This document shows, in pieces, positions 31,904-44,871 of a DNA stretch of 64,000 bases; the first letter of the stretch is position 1; each line of letters starts with the position of its first letter. The stretch covers positions 46,001-110,000 of the forward strand of contig JAKOGI010002418.1 in NCBI GenBank assembly GCA_029747015.1, given 5' to 3'. The translations under genes were made by a program, and so were the position numbers. The notes under the pieces are model-generated. The model was not told where the DNA came from, made no database searches, and worked only from the letters and a program-made list of their open reading frames with translations. The stretch is from Carnegiea gigantea. Taxonomy: Eukaryota; Streptophyta; Magnoliopsida; Caryophyllales; Cactaceae.

Positions 31904-31915
31904 TGGTATCAGAGC
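31904..31915 (+). other. LARD primer binding site (tRNA-Met)
   Basis: TGGTATCAGAGC lies five bases after the LTR end GTGTTACA. Confidence 0.92.
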
Positions 31916-34600
31916 AAAGGTCCTGCGACCATAGGTCGTAACCTGAGTCTTGCATTTCATATAGTCACCTAGGAACACTCTGTGGTTATGTGACATATGT
32001 TTTGCTTGTGTGCAAATGTGGACTTTGTATGATTGTTGCTGCACTTAAGTAGTTATGTATGGTTCGAGAAGGTCGATTGAGTAAAAGTGGCGAGTTGTGC
32101 ATTAGTATAAGAGCCAAATATCTCCCCCCACACCTTTAAGTGACGTAGTGAGTACTTCATTGGTGCAATATGTTTCTAACGTGCTAACTGACTTCACTGA
32201 TTGACTTTTAGGTGATCCGATTGAGCCAATCAGATGTATGTGACTCGTGTGTTAGGAAGTGAGTCCAATTCACTTGTATCATGTGAGCTAAGTGATGTTT
32301 TGATTGATAAATGTTTTCTTCGTGCGCTCTGATAAGGCAATCGATAGTTAAAGCACGTCAAATAGACTCAAGCGATTGAAAATTCTTTTCTAAGCTCGTC
32401 TTTGCCCCTCAAGTACGATTTGCTCCTCGGGCCCCACAATGGAGTTAGCAGACGTACTCGAAGGTTGGTAGAGAGAGAGCTAGAAGCAATTAACCATCTT
32501 TTTATTAAAAGCAAAGAGATTCGAAATAGATAAGCTTTTTTTTTTTTTCCCATCCTTCGAAACTTAAGATTTTGAGATGTTAATGTCGTTTTGACTATCG
32601 AGCCAAGGTTATCTTACACTGGAGGATTAGCTTCCCGTTAGTAATGAAGAGGGAGTTTAGACTTACAAAGACGCGCCCTTATGTTTATCAAATGTTGCTT
32701 GTAAATGGGTATGTGCTATGATGTGTACGTCGATAGAACCCTTCGTAATGAGTTAGGAAAGGAATGATTGGAAACTAGCTGCTATGATTGATAATCTTAG
32801 TAAATGATACCTTTCGTTTTCGAATTCTGAGTTGCCTGAGTATATTAAGAGCTACCCTTGTATACATGCTTGAAAGACTAAATGCTAGTGGTAGGACCTT
32901 GCTAAACATCGCGTAAGTATACCTACTGTTCTCCTTCCTTGCCATTGTTACCTAATCCGTGTATTGCTTGCTTTCTATTATATGGATTGTTATCCGGGAT
33001 TGGGGTGACGATGTTTTGGCTTGGACGAACCCTAATACACCTAGAAAGCGAAAGGGAGGAAGAACCTAGCAGACTTTAGAATTGTACATCGTAATGATCT
33101 CTACTAAGGTAAGCGAACTGCAGTGAGACCCATATGATCACCTATGGGATAGATGTACCTTGTAGACCCTCAACATATACCTATAAGACCATTAACATCG
33201 TAGTTCTTACCCATACTAGTTGATTGATGACCAGCCGTACGTTTTATGAGTGAATGGTACAGTAAATACACGTCATTGGAGTTGCTTATCATGAACTTTA
33301 GTTGCGTAATGGCTGGATTGATTAAGTGGTTTAACCTATGCGAACCATTGCTTGTACAATCTCTGAGTCATTACTTGCACTCCACAAGTTCTATTATCCC
33401 ATGATATGGTTTGAACAACTATATACATACGCACTTAATGCATGATGTGGTGACCTTAGGTGTCTATCTTCACCTTTGCTTGCCTTTGTGCAATCCATGC
33501 TTGACTTGAGTTTGGTTTGGTAGGTGACTTGATTATCCAGACGAATGAAGTTTCATAATACACGGCATGACATGACCTTTGACTCATTGTTTGCATGCAC
33601 ATATTCTTGCTGTAGCATTATCTTCTCAGTTGTTTCTATTGACATACCATGCTAGTTCATGCCATTCATGATTCTTCATCTTTAGTGCGCTGTTGTAGAC
33701 CCTACATGATGCCAATGTGAATTCGAGTGTTACTCCAAGTCCCTTCATTGTCAATGTGATGTAATATGATGTTTTTATTGCTTAGGTGCGATGTGATAGC
33801 TTCCTGACCAATTGATTTGACTTTAGAATGACCCAATATTTTGATGCCTTTGAATGGACCTGACTAAGTTAACTGCCTTCATACGAACCTGACGTGTCCT
33901 GAATAAGTTGTCATGAATGAAAAGGCCTAAAAGTTAGTTGGGATTGATGTACAGACATCGGAATGTTGGTGCATATGTTTTCCTTTTGTAAATTGCTTGC
34001 CATGTATGTTTTAGACGCGTTCATGCTCCCCGAGACTCCTAAGCTTAAGAATATTGGATTGCTAATACTATGCAATTCCATTATGCTTAAATGATACTAT
34101 ATGGTGCTATGTGATATTTCTATTACTCTAAATGTGTTATAGTAGTCTCCATGTAATCATTGTGATCCCAGAAGTGACTTGAATTCATGTTTTAGAATGA
34201 GACCGCTAGTGTATGACCTTACGATGTCATTGTCTCAATTGTCGTGCCTTTAGATGCCCACTTATAGATGCATATGCATAGTATTATTGCTTGCCATACG
34301 AACTAAGTCTAGATCATTGAAAATCTATGTTTCATTTTCAAAACAAACTCAACATGGTTGTCCATGCCAACTCATTTGCCCCTCTTCAATGCGATTTGCC
34401 CTCGGCGCCTAAATAAAGTGAGTAGGCGCTTGAAGAGAATTGGCGAGGAGGAGACTGGATACCATAAGCCATTTCCTTTTGAGTTAACAGAAGTAATGTC
34501 TTCAAAATGACCTTTTGGAAATCTACCGTGTAAATCCTAGTTGTGTGCGTGCATTCTAGGAAAGGCCGAACTTAGATTTAAAATTTCGAGGACGAAATTC

Positions 34601-34617
34601 TTTTAAGGGGGGAAGAA
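34601..34617 (+). other. LARD polypurine tract
   Basis: TTTTAAGGGGGGAAGAA directly precedes the TG of the 3' LTR and is preceded by TTCGAGGACGAAATTC. Confidence 0.88.
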
Positions 34618-35924
34618 TGTAAGACCCGCATTCTTTGTTTTCCATTAAGCTAACTGTATTACCTTTTCACGATATAAATTCGTATTTTTAGCAACTATAT
34701 GAGTTAAATTATTATCGATGTGCTTTTGGGAGCTATAATTTCATTAAAAAAAGAGATTATTATTGCTATTATTGATTTCAAAGTCAATTCGTGCCATTTA
34801 TGCCTTTAAATTATATCAATAGTTTAATTTAGTCGTTATTCGATTTAATTAGTTGCTTCCCGAATGCGATTAGGTTTTCAACCTTAGAATTAGTTTGTGG
34901 TTTATTGAATCGAACCTAGACGTATTTGAGATCGAATAATCGATGAAGGGTCGTATTATCGATTCGGGATAGGTTGTGAGGTACGAGATTAGAAATTAGA
35001 CAGGCGATTTTAGTTGATTGGGCAAGCGACCAAGAAACAATACAACCAAAAAAAAAAGAAAAGATAAGGAAATCAAAAAGGGGCTAAGCCCTCTTTCTTG
35101 CACGGTAGAGAAACCCGATCAGGGGGGGTTCTCTACCCCAGCCTCGACGACCACCAATGCAAGAGAGAGAGGGGGGGAGAGAGAGGGGAGGAGGAGACGA
35201 CGGGCTGGCGGCTGGCCACCGTCACACCTGGTGCGACCCCGGCGCTGCCCCGCGACACCATGACGAGAGAGAGAGACAGCGAGACTGAGCGAGATTGAGA
35301 GAGGATGTCAGCGACGGTGGAGGTCGAAGGTGAGGGTCGACGGTGGGCGTCACTCTGGCGACCACCACAGCAGGCCGAAACCACCACAAACAGCAGCAGA
35401 ACCGGGTCTAAGGCATGCTGATTTTGGTCTGTGTGGGGCTAGGGTTTCAATCGCATCATTAAGCGTGCATTTAGGACTAATTAGATCGAGGATTGAGGTT
35501 TTCCAACCCTCAAAGTCGAACCAAAGCCCTTAGAACGGGTCCTCTAGCATGGAATCGAGGTGGGTGTCTCTCGCCTCCTAAGTTATTACTATTTTCGGAA
35601 ACGTTTTTCAGCAGATTGATGTTGCATGTGATGTTAGAATTCGCTAAATTCGTTAGACATGTCAAGAAATGAGCTATACATGTTTAGGTTCGATTTATTG
35701 GTTAAATTATGCTTGAGATTTGTAATTCGAAGTGAATTATATATGCTTAGCTTCGATTTGAATCAATATAGTTAATTCATGCCTAAGTTCTTAATTCGAA
35801 ACGAATTATATACGTTTAGCTTCGAATCGAATCAATTTAGTTAAATCAAGCTGGAAGTTTTGATTCGAAGTAAAGTATGTACATTTAGCGTTGATTCGAA
35901 TATATACAATTAATTCATGCCTGA

Positions 35925-36137
35925 GTATGAACTTCGAAGTGTATTGTACGTCTTTAAAACCAACGTTTATGAATGTTTGGTTGTTTCATGATCGTGTATG
36001 AACTTCGAAGTGTATCGTACGTCTTTAAAACGAACGTTTATGAATGTTTGGTTGTTCCATGATCATGTATGAACTTCGAAGTTCATCGTACGTGTTTAAA
36101 ATTAATGTATATAAACGTTTCGTCAATCTATGATTGT
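35925..36137 (+). repeat. 71-bp tandem repeats in LARD 3' LTR
   Basis: Three units start GTATGAACTTCGAA at 35,925, 35,996 and 36,067. Confidence 0.88.
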
Positions 36138-36996
36138 CTATATGCTTAACTATCCCATAATGACTTACTGACTCTGAAGTAAATTATAAATGCTTAGAGC
36201 CTTATCATGTTTGAACTGCTAAGTAAAGTTCTATAGTTTTATATGCGGATGTGATGGTATGTATGCGCACGTATACTTGCTGTAATGCACCGCCGAGTGG
36301 TGCTGCTTGCCCAGGTGAGTACCTAGACCTTACCTTTTCATAAATTAGTATGATAATATGTTATGATTAATAAATTATAAACCGAGATGGTAGTTGGATG
36401 GTTTGAGGAAGAACTATGAGTGGTTCGAGGTTCTTGTGGTACGGTGCTTGTGAGGAGGGAGCCGGGGTTGTGAATTAACCGCAATCGTGTGGATTGCGAG
36501 GCCATGTGTGGCTCATTGTGCTGAATTGATTACGAAGGGCTTGAATATGATACATGTGAACCTCCATTTTTCCCTCAATATGCTACATGCCATTAAGGGA
36601 ATAGTTTTCGAAATTCTGACATGTTTAAGAAGGATTGCTAAATGTATGTTTTTATGATTTCGAAAGCTTTTAAGTTAGAAATGAAGTCGTTTCACAAATC
36701 AGTAGACATATTACGTTTATAAGAAGCTTTTAAAGTTAAAAGTAAAGTTGTTTTATGAGTTAGTACATTTATAAGAAGTTTTTAAATTAAAAACGAAGTG
36801 ACCTATAAGCATTTAGAAAGATTATGGTCGTTTTGCTTAAAAAGCGAGTTTTCAACGAGTAAGCATTTGAAACAGAGAAATGGAATATGTCCTTAAAGAC
36901 TAAAAATGTGCTGAGAAGTTGGCCAGAGGGCGGAAACTGGACACAAAAAGGGCGTAAGCTGTTTCCCCCTGAGATAAGTAAGTTAGGAACTGGACT

Positions 36997-37146
36997 CAAG
37001 ATACGAGGTATCTTGGTGTGAGCTGCTCCTGGGAATTGGACTCAAGATATGAATTATCTTGGTGTGAGCTGTTCCCCAGATCAGTTATGATGTGTGACGC
37101 GTAAGAAAACCTTGAGGGAAACTGGACTCAGGATATGATTATCTTG
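36997..37146 (+). repeat. Array of three short hairpins in LARD 3' LTR
   Basis: CAAGATAC-GAG-GTATCTTG (36,997-37,015), CAAGATA-TGAAT-TATCTTG (37,043-37,061) and CAGGATA-TGAT-TATCTTG (37,129-37,146). The last pairs with one G-T wobble where the 5' LTR has a G-C pair. Confidence 0.75.
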
Positions 37147-38637
37147 GTGTGAGCTGTTGCCCCGCAGAGGGCAGTATCGAGGTTAGAGTTGCTCTACTAA
37201 GATGCGTTTTGGCTAAAAGTTAAGTACGTATACCCTCGGGATAACGTAAGTTGCGAGTTATAATCTCACTTAGCCAGCACAATAAGATGTTTATATGCTA
37301 TGAGTAAGTTTCTAATAAGTAAGAAAAGCAGTTGGCATTTCGCCTTTTTAAGTATTTCAGAAAGAAGGTTTTAAGGGTCATTAAGAGACCAAGATGAAAG
37401 AGATTCTTCAAAAGAATATGAGCCTCAAAAAGCTAAGAGAAGAGTTTTTATAAGCCTCAAGAGGCAAAATGAAGTGTTTTCAGTAAAAGAAAGAAAGCTT
37501 CCTGTGTATGACATGTGCATGTTCTAAGTTTAACTTATGAATGAGATGCTAAGTAAGACACGAACATGAGAAGTAAGTCTTATGAGCATATTTCATGCAT
37601 ATCCTATGAATGAGAATTGATTGAGACTTGAAATATGTGTATCTTATGCATACCATACGAATGAAATGCCAAGAAGAGTAAGATTCTGAAAAGAAATAAC
37701 CTTATGTGCACATCATATGAATAGGGTTTCATGCATAGTTGGAATAGAATGTCAAGGAGTTATGTTTATGAAAAAGAAAGTTTCTGTACTTAGCCTCGTC
37801 CCTTGTTTAAGTGTTTGACTGCCTAGTAGTAAAGAAGTTTGGTCATTTAGAGACCTAGAAATGAGTTTGAGTGCCTAAAGTGAAGTTTTATGGCTAGTGA
37901 TGTTTCCATAAGAAATTTTATGAATGTCTAATATGATAGTAAAGTATGGATACGTGCTATGTGACTAGTAAAGATATTACTGCCTGCAACGGTTTTGGTT
38001 TTAAGGGGGTCGGGGGACACTCACTGAGCATGTGGTTGCTCATCCCACTACTCTTTCCCTCTTTTCCCCAAGTATTCTTTATAACAGGAAAAAGATTGAA
38101 TCAGCTATGACAAGATGGAATCCGTTCATGCTTGCAAGGTGTCGTTTGTCCCCATCGAAGGGATCTTATGTGTTTAATGAAGTCACGTTATGTATTCTTA
38201 GTTTGAAATGTTTGTAAACAGGTATTCTAAGTTCATGTAATATATACTGCTTATGAGTCGCTCTGAATGGCCTTATGAGCCACCCATCTAGTCAGTTAGA
38301 TGTCTTTTGGCTAAAGTTAGTTATATTTTGGGATGTAAACCCCAATACTCTGGTTGTGTGAACCGTTGAGTTGTATCTTCCCTTTCTTCTTTATTCTTGA
38401 ATTAATCTGGTTGGTGTACTCCGAGCGAGTGGCTCGTTGAGTTATGAACTCCAGTGTATAGCCGTTGAGCTGCTTTTAAATGTTTTACGCTTTCGTGTAA
38501 TTGCAGGGATTTGTGGTAGGGCTTATAGTCTGGAAACGGCCAGTTTTTAGAGGAAATTCTGCCCGTTTCGTCCTAGAATTTAGGTAGAAAGTTAAGAAAA
38601 CGTAACGCTTTCGGCCCTCGGGGCTGGAGGTGTTACA

Positions 38638-40126
38638 ACAACTCTGCTAGACTAACCCTGGTCTATTAATCCGCAACCCAATACTCAAGCCAACCTCCTC
38701 CTCACTCCTTCTCTACCTTTCTCACATCTAGGCTTGTTCTCCTTGGGTGGCCCAGCAAGTGCCCTAGTGAAGCCGGCCCAACATCTCCCTCACTCTTCTT
38801 CTTTGTCCAACACCTCACTTCTTCAAGCATGTAGGCCTTTCTATTATGACCCAACAACATGTTCACCATCATCATCATTACGTGAGCTTGCTATCTTTAT
38901 TTCCTGCGGTCCAGTCACATTGCAAGCAGCTCACTATTCGGTTTTCTCTTCAGCTACTACGAAATGCCCACGTGAGTCAAAGTCCTATTGAATGAGCAAA
39001 TGACCTGCCCATTTTCTTGCCTAATCAATCATGAAACTATTGATAATTTAGTCCCATCCTTAATTGTCTCTTATTAATTCTAGGTAGTTAAGGGGTGAAG
39101 AAGCACTATAAAAAGGGTTCAAGGTTGGATCATCTAATCTACCCACTCATTCACCCATTTAAGCATCTAAGCATTCTTCCGTCTTCCATCTTCTATCTTT
39201 TTAGTGAGTAGAGAGCATTTTGTAAGATAAAATCATTTGGGTTGAAAGCTTTAGAAGAAAATAACCTTGAAATTAGCTAATTTTCTCTTCTCTTCTCATC
39301 TCATTTGTTAGTAACAGTTGAGATTTTACACTTAATTTTATCATTTTATATAATTGAGTACCAAAGTTTGGGCATAGGAAGTGGAATATACCAATTCAAT
39401 GGTGTTTTTGCTAACTATGACCAGCTAGAATACTCTTTTAGTATTAGCATGGATCCATGATAATAATACTGTTTTGCCAATTTCTTTTGGAGTTATTTTT
39501 GTCTCTTTAAATTGTATAATTTTGAGTTTATACTTAATCTTAACTTATTTATGCATCTTAATACTATTATTTAATCACGTTGATTACAATAGTTAAATTT
39601 GCCATCTCACATGAATATTAGACCTTGTAGGCTAACATGATGAGTATGTAATTTGACTTAAAATTATAATTGTTAAAATTAAATAATTTATAGTAGAAAT
39701 TAGATAAGTTATGTTTAAAAAGAATGTTTCATGCTAAACCATAGATTAAGAATGTCATTTGATAATTATAATCATCTTTTTAATTTATGGCCTAATACTT
39801 GTACCCTAGGCTCAACAAGAGACAAATTGAAACCCCATTTGGATTAGTAATTCAATATTTACGTCAATGGTGAAACCAAAGGTCCTCGATCATTCTCTAA
39901 TTTGATTTCTCTCCAGTTTCTTGACTCATATATTCTTTTTCTAGTTCCTTTAATTCATATTGATAATCGAACTACTCAATTAAACTATTCTTTATAATCA
40001 GAAAAGCTAAATTGAAAATCTCTATTATTCCTCATGGAATCAACACTCTATACTCGCTAGTCTATAATTAACCTTGTGCACTTACAAGTGAAAAGGATTT
40101 TAAAACTGAACATAAAATCCATATCA
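38638..40126 (+). repeat. Athila C 5' LTR, second segment
   Basis: It resumes with ACAACTCTGCTAG, the second copy of the target duplication, and runs to ATCCATATCA. Without the inserts and one ACAAC the whole LTR is about 1.71 kb, the same as the other Athila LTRs. It contains the TATA box at 39,106-39,115. Confidence 0.9.
39106..39115 (+). promoter_or_regulatory. LTR TATA box, element C
   Basis: CTATAAAAAG stands at the position equivalent to 8,639. Confidence 0.62.
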
Positions 40127-40132
40127 ACTTTT

Positions 40133-40150
40133 TGACGCTACTGACGGGGA
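40133..40150 (+). other. Primer binding site, element C (tRNA-Asp)
   Basis: TGACGCTACTGACGGGGA, a tRNA-Asp-type site with four mismatches, lies 6 bases after the LTR. It shares the CTACTGAC change with element A. Confidence 0.82.
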
Positions 40151-40667
40151 AAAAATAGTGATTTTTGGATTTTTTTTCTTCCTTTTATTCTTTTTATTTA
40201 TTTGTTTTCCTTCATTTCCCGCTAATCTTATAATTTTATTTATTTTTTTATTCTTAGCCCTCATCCCTTCTATTTTCATTATTTCACTGTCTGTTTCTCC
40301 CCCATCTCTCATGATCTAACCATTTTATTTTTGTTCTTCCTATTCCATTCTAATCTAACTATTTTCCCATCTCTTCTAATGTAACCTAACCTAATCTAAT
40401 CTAACTGTTTTATTTTTGTCATTTTGTTTATTTCATCTAATCTAACAATTTCTTTCCCTTTTATTTCCTTTATTCCCTTTTTATTTTACTTTATTTTATT
40501 TTTTTATTTTGCTTTATATTTCTCATTTTTCCTGCTTTCATTCGATCTTTCTCGCTTTTTTTTTTTTTCATTTTCCTTCTTATCTCTCTCTTCTCTTTTG
40601 TTCCTATTTTGTTTTGTGGTTATTGTGGTGGTGATTTCATATAATTCTCTTAGTTGTTTTTGGGTGT
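40151..40667 (+). repeat. Athila C untranslated leader
   Basis: This is a pyrimidine-rich leader with TAATCTAAC-type repeats (about 40,300-40,450), as in A, B and D. Confidence 0.75.
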
Positions 40668-42560
40668 ATGCATGGTAGACATTCTTTATTCTTAGATCTC
40701 ATAGAATACAATCTTGAAATTGCTTCATCAGATAAGAGCTAAGAAATGTGAATATAAGAAAACAATAGCTAAAGAAGAAACCCTACCACCTAAGAAACTT
40801 AAAGAGTATTTTATCCCCCACCTATGACTAACCCACAAGAATACGTACGCCTACTGTTGCGGGGGCATTTGAGATAAAATATTCTCTTATCCAAATGGTT
40901 CCGTCATTTTATGAGCTAAGAAATGTGAATATAAGAGAAAGATAGCTAGAGAACCAACCCCACCACCTAAGCAACTAAAAGAGTATTTTACACCCCCACT
41001 TATGACTCACCCACAAGAATACGTATGCCTACTGTTATGGGGCCATTTAAGATTAAACATTCTCTCATCCAAGTCATCCCGTCATTTTATGGGCTAGAGT
41101 TTAAAAATCTTTTCAAGTATGTTGATGCATTTTTAGATATTTGTTCCACTGTATTTTTGAATAATATCTCTAATGATGCTCTTTACTTGTTGCTTTTCCC
41201 TTTTTCTTTGAAAGGTAAAGCTAAAGCTTAGTTAGATACTAAGATGAACATCACCACTTGGGATCAAATAGAAAAGGAATCCTTGAAAATGCTTTTCTGT
41301 GATTGTAAAATGACTGACCTTTAGACGTGCTATAATCACTTTCTCGCAAAATAAAAATAAATAATTTCATGAAAGTTGGAAAAGGTTTAAAGAATTATTG
41401 TAAAGTTGTCCTCACCAAGAGGTCCCTATGTGGTAACTTGTCCAAAGTTTTTACTCTGGCTTAGATGAGCACAATGGGCAAATGGTCGATGCATTATGTG
41501 GTGGTAGATCCTTGTACAAAACTCCCCAAGAAGCTTGGGAATTATTTGAACAATTGAGTAAAAATTCACACCTACGTACTACTTCTTTGCATTCCGATTT
41601 GCCTAGGCAATTAGGAAGTAAAGGGGGGATTCATGAGGCTTCACATTCAATTGACATTTCTAGTAAAGTTAATGCTTTAACTAAGAAATTCGATCACTTG
41701 TTATGCATGAACAAAGTGTCTAATGCCCCTTCTATACAAGATGCGTATTTAATTTGTGGTAGTCCCATACATGCCTTTGTTGACCATCCTTGGATTGGTA
41801 ATCAGACTGTGTGATTAAACAAGTAATACTACCTAAGGATTTCCTCCATTCAACAATTCTTATTCCAATACCTATAATCATTATTAGAAGAATCATCCTA
41901 ACTTTTAATGGAGGTCAAAAAATGTTGAGAATCCTCAAGCCTAGTTCAGTAGACCTACCCCTCCTGATTTTCACAACTAGAGATATGCTTCTCCTTCCCA
42001 TCAAGCTTCATCTGGAAGGTCTGATATGGATAAGGTCATTTCTGCCCTTGGCACCTTGACTTATGTTATGCAAAATGTTGATTCTAAGCTCTAAGGAATT
42101 GAGTCTAAAATGCATATTGTTCACTCTCACTCACAATCTATAGCTATGTTAGAAACCCAACTTGGGAAACTAGCCATAGCTGTAGTTAAAAGATAAGAAG
42201 GAAAACTTCTAAATCATCCAAGAACCCTAAAGGCCAACAATTTAAACAATTGAAAGCTATAATAGTTCTTTGCAGTGGTAAAGAAGTAGATAACAAGGTT
42301 AGTGTGGAGGAACATGATAAAGATAAAAGACTTAAGACTATGGAGAGTGACCTTGAGAATGAAAAAGAGAATGACCCAACCCTTTCTCCTGTTGTATCTG
42401 AGCCCATTGTGACATACAAACCAAGGGTTCCTTACCCTCAAGCATTGGATGCACCATTCCCTTCTAAGACAAATAAGTAAAGAGATGACATTCTAGTGAC
42501 CTTTGAGCAAGTTAAGGTCAATCTTCCCCTGTTGGAAGCGATTGGACAGATCCTAGCTTA
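40668..42560 (+). pseudogene. Athila C gag pseudogene
   Basis: The gag remains include the N-terminal duplication (40,736 and 40,913, period 177). Pieces are the capsid core at 41,025-41,231 (FKIKHSLIQVIPSFYGLEF, LFPFSLKGKAKA followed by a stop), the frame at 41,482-41,814 (SLYKTPQEAWELFEQLSKNS, GGIHEASHSIDISSKVNALT) and the C-terminal piece at 42,250-42,480 (LCSGKEVDNKVSVEEHDKDK). It is closest to element A in order, indels and wording. Confidence 0.85.
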
Positions 42561-43506
42561 TGCAAAGTTCCTAAAGACATGTACACTTTTAAAAAGAAAT
42601 CTAAAGATGATAGTTCTAAAAAAGTTCTTCTAAGTGAACAAGTGAGCTTGGTTTTGAAATGTAACACTCCACCTAAGTTCAAAGATCTCGGTGTCCCTAC
42701 CATCTCATGTTATATTAGCAATCACAAAATCGAAAGTGCACTTTTGGACTTGGGTTCTAGTGTTGATTTGATTTCATATTCTATTTACTTAGAGCTGGGA
42801 TTGGCTTTCCAATTGTACCCTTTAGCTTGCTAATAAGTCGGTTAGGACTCGCGGGGGCCGAATAGATGATCTCTTGCTTTAAATTGATGAAGGATTCTTT
42901 CCTGTTGATTTTATTGTATTAGACATGGACCCTAGTCAAGCTTCTAAACATATCCCTCTTATTTTAGGACATCCCTTCTCAGCCACAGCTAATGCCACTA
43001 TAAACTATAGGTTGGGAGTGATGGATATCTCAATTATGAACATGAAAATTAGGCTTAACATTTTCATTGCTTCCTCTCAACCTGTGTTTGAAGATTAATC
43101 TAAATATGTCTTTGCTAATGTGATCGATGAAATGATTGAAGAAGCTTTGCCTGCTATTCTGAGCAGTGATCCTTTGGGAACCTGCCTTTGCCATAGGGAT
43201 GTGAGATTGTTTGACTTAGGAAGTACAATAGATGAGATGGATTCTAATCTAGATTGTACTCCACATCTTGAGTCTTCCTCTAGGGTTTCTACTTATGAAC
43301 CTCTTCCATCTCCGGCAAGTTCTCCTATGACACCTTCCATTGTGTGCCTGCCTAAACTTAAGTTGAAACCTCTCCCTAATTCACACAACTATGTGTTTCT
43401 ATGCCTTAAAGAGAGCCCACCTGCTATTATATCTTCTCTTTTATCTTGTGATCAAGAGAAAGTGTTGATTCATATTTTGTTTAATCATAAGGGTTTTAAA
43501 GGGTGA
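42561..43506 (+). pseudogene. Athila C protease and acidic linker, pseudogene
   Basis: The frame 42,579-42,833 has KVLLSEQVSLVLKCNTPPKF and LLDLGSSVDLISYS with the D-L-G-S active-site block. After a frameshift come the DFIVLDMDPSQAS block and PLILGHPF. The linker frame 43,120-43,506 is open for 128 codons (IDEMIEEALPAILSSDPLGT to VLIHILFNHKGFKG), the longest preserved linker of the four elements. Confidence 0.85.
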
Positions 43507-44415
43507 TCAGTTGCTGATTAAATGGATTAGCCCCACAATTTGTATGCATAGAATTCATTTAGACGACGATGCGAAACCTGTTAGGCAAATGCAATGTACA
43601 CTGAAACTTCACATGAAAGAAATTATCCAGAGAGAGGTACTGAAGCTTTTAGATGCAGGCTTTATCTATCATATTTTTGATTGTTAGTAGGTCAGTCCAG
43701 CTCAAGTCGTCCCTAAGAAATGTGGCATAATTGTGGTTAAGAGCAATGAAGGTGAACTAATTCCTACTAGATAGACTACAGGGTGGAGGGTGTGCATTGA
43801 TTAGAAAAAGTTGAATTCTATCACTAGAAAGGACAATTTTCCTTTCCCATTCATTGATCAAATTTTGGAAAAATTAGCTGGAAAATTTTTTTATTGCTTT
43901 TTAGATGTGTGTTCTAGTTATAACCAAATACTTGTTTATCCTGAGGATCAAGAGAAAACTACCTTTACATGTGTATTAAGTACTTTTGCTTATTAGAGGA
44001 TGCTATTTAGGTTGTGTAATGCACCTTCCATATTCCAAAGATGTATAATGCATATTTTCTTATTATATTGATAATTTCATGGAAATGTTTGTGGATGATT
44101 TCTCTATTTTTAGTTCTTCATTTGATATGCATCTTGCTATTCTATCCATTGTATTGAAAAGATGTGAAGCAGTGAATCTAGTCTTGAGTTAGGAAAAGAG
44201 TCATTTTATGGTCAAGAAGGGATTGTGTTAGCGCATAAAGTGTAGAAAAAGGGAATTGTGGTTGATAAAGCCAAGGTTGATCTAATTTCTAATCTGCATG
44301 TGCCTTCTTCTATGAAGAAACACAGATCATTCCTTGGTCATGTTGGTTTCTATAGGAGATTTATTAATGATTTTAGTAAAGTGGCTCGCCCATTTGCTAA
44401 TCTCCTTACCCAAGA
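43507..44415 (+). pseudogene. Athila C reverse transcriptase pseudogene
   Basis: The RT has CMHRIHLDDDAKPV-like, KLLDAGFIYHIFD and WRVCID blocks. The open piece at 43,811-43,996 has NFPFPFIDQILEKLAGKFFY and YPEDQEKTTFTC. The catalytic block FVDDF is at 44,088-44,102, then FLGHVGFYRRFINDFSKVAR. Stops near 43,685 and 43,803, plus frameshifts, inactivate it. Confidence 0.86.
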
Positions 44416-44871
44416 TGCTCCTTTTGCGACTAATGAGTCTTGTATATGAAAGCTTTTAAAAAGCTTCGGTCTTTATTCGTGTCAGCTCCTATTGTGCAGC
44501 CCCCTTATATTTCTCTATCATTTGAGATTATGTGTGATGCGTCTGATTTTGCTATTACGGTTGTTTTGGGTCAAAGGGTGAAAAGAATGCCTCATATCAC
44601 TTACTATGCTAGAAGAACTCTATCTTACGCTCAAAAGAATTATTCAACTACTGAAAAAGAAATGCTAGCTGTAGTATTTGCATTTGATAAATTCCGTCCA
44701 TATCTTTTGTACTCGAAAGTGATTGTGTTTACCCATCATGCTGCATTAAAACACTTATTGGCTAAGAATGACACTAAACTAAGATTGATAGATAGATTTT
44801 GTTGCTCGAAGAGTTTGCTGTGTTACATGCCTCTCTCCTTTGGTTTGCTCACATTACAAACTACCTTGTAA
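44416..44871 (+). pseudogene. Athila C RNase H pseudogene
   Basis: The frame 44,440-44,871 (143 codons) has FEIMCDASDFAITVVLGQRV, YYARRTLSYAQKNYSTTEKE, LAVVFAFDKFRPYLL and [16 protein letters not shown]. It then runs into an unrelated reading because the same block of about 125 bp is deleted here as in element A. Confidence 0.86.

Larger units (their letters stand above)
31899..34617 (+). other. LARD interior, non-coding
   Basis: About 2.7 kb between the LTRs. I see no gag, protease, RT or integrase motif on either strand and only short open frames (for example 32,553-32,368 minus), none recognisable. It starts with the PBS and ends with the polypurine tract. Confidence 0.7.
27783..38637 (+). 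mobile_element. LARD-type non-coding LTR retrotransposon (Tekay-like ends)
   Basis: This 10,855-bp element has LTRs of 4,116 and 4,020 bp and a 2.7-kb interior without recognisable gag or pol. Ends are TGTAAGACC...GGTGTTACA. The PBS is tRNA-Met type. The interior ends with TTTCGAGGACGAAATTC and a purine tract, a signature seen in Tekay/Del chromoviruses. Very long LTRs plus a non-coding interior define LARDs, which must borrow proteins from an autonomous relative. It lies within the first LTR of Athila C, next to the TRIM. Confidence 0.87.
34618..38637 (+). repeat. LARD 3' LTR
   Basis: 4,020 bp, collinear with the 5' LTR. It lacks two of the five hairpin units found there and has scattered, mostly transition, differences. 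It ends GGAGGTGTTACA, followed by ACAAC. Confidence 0.92.
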
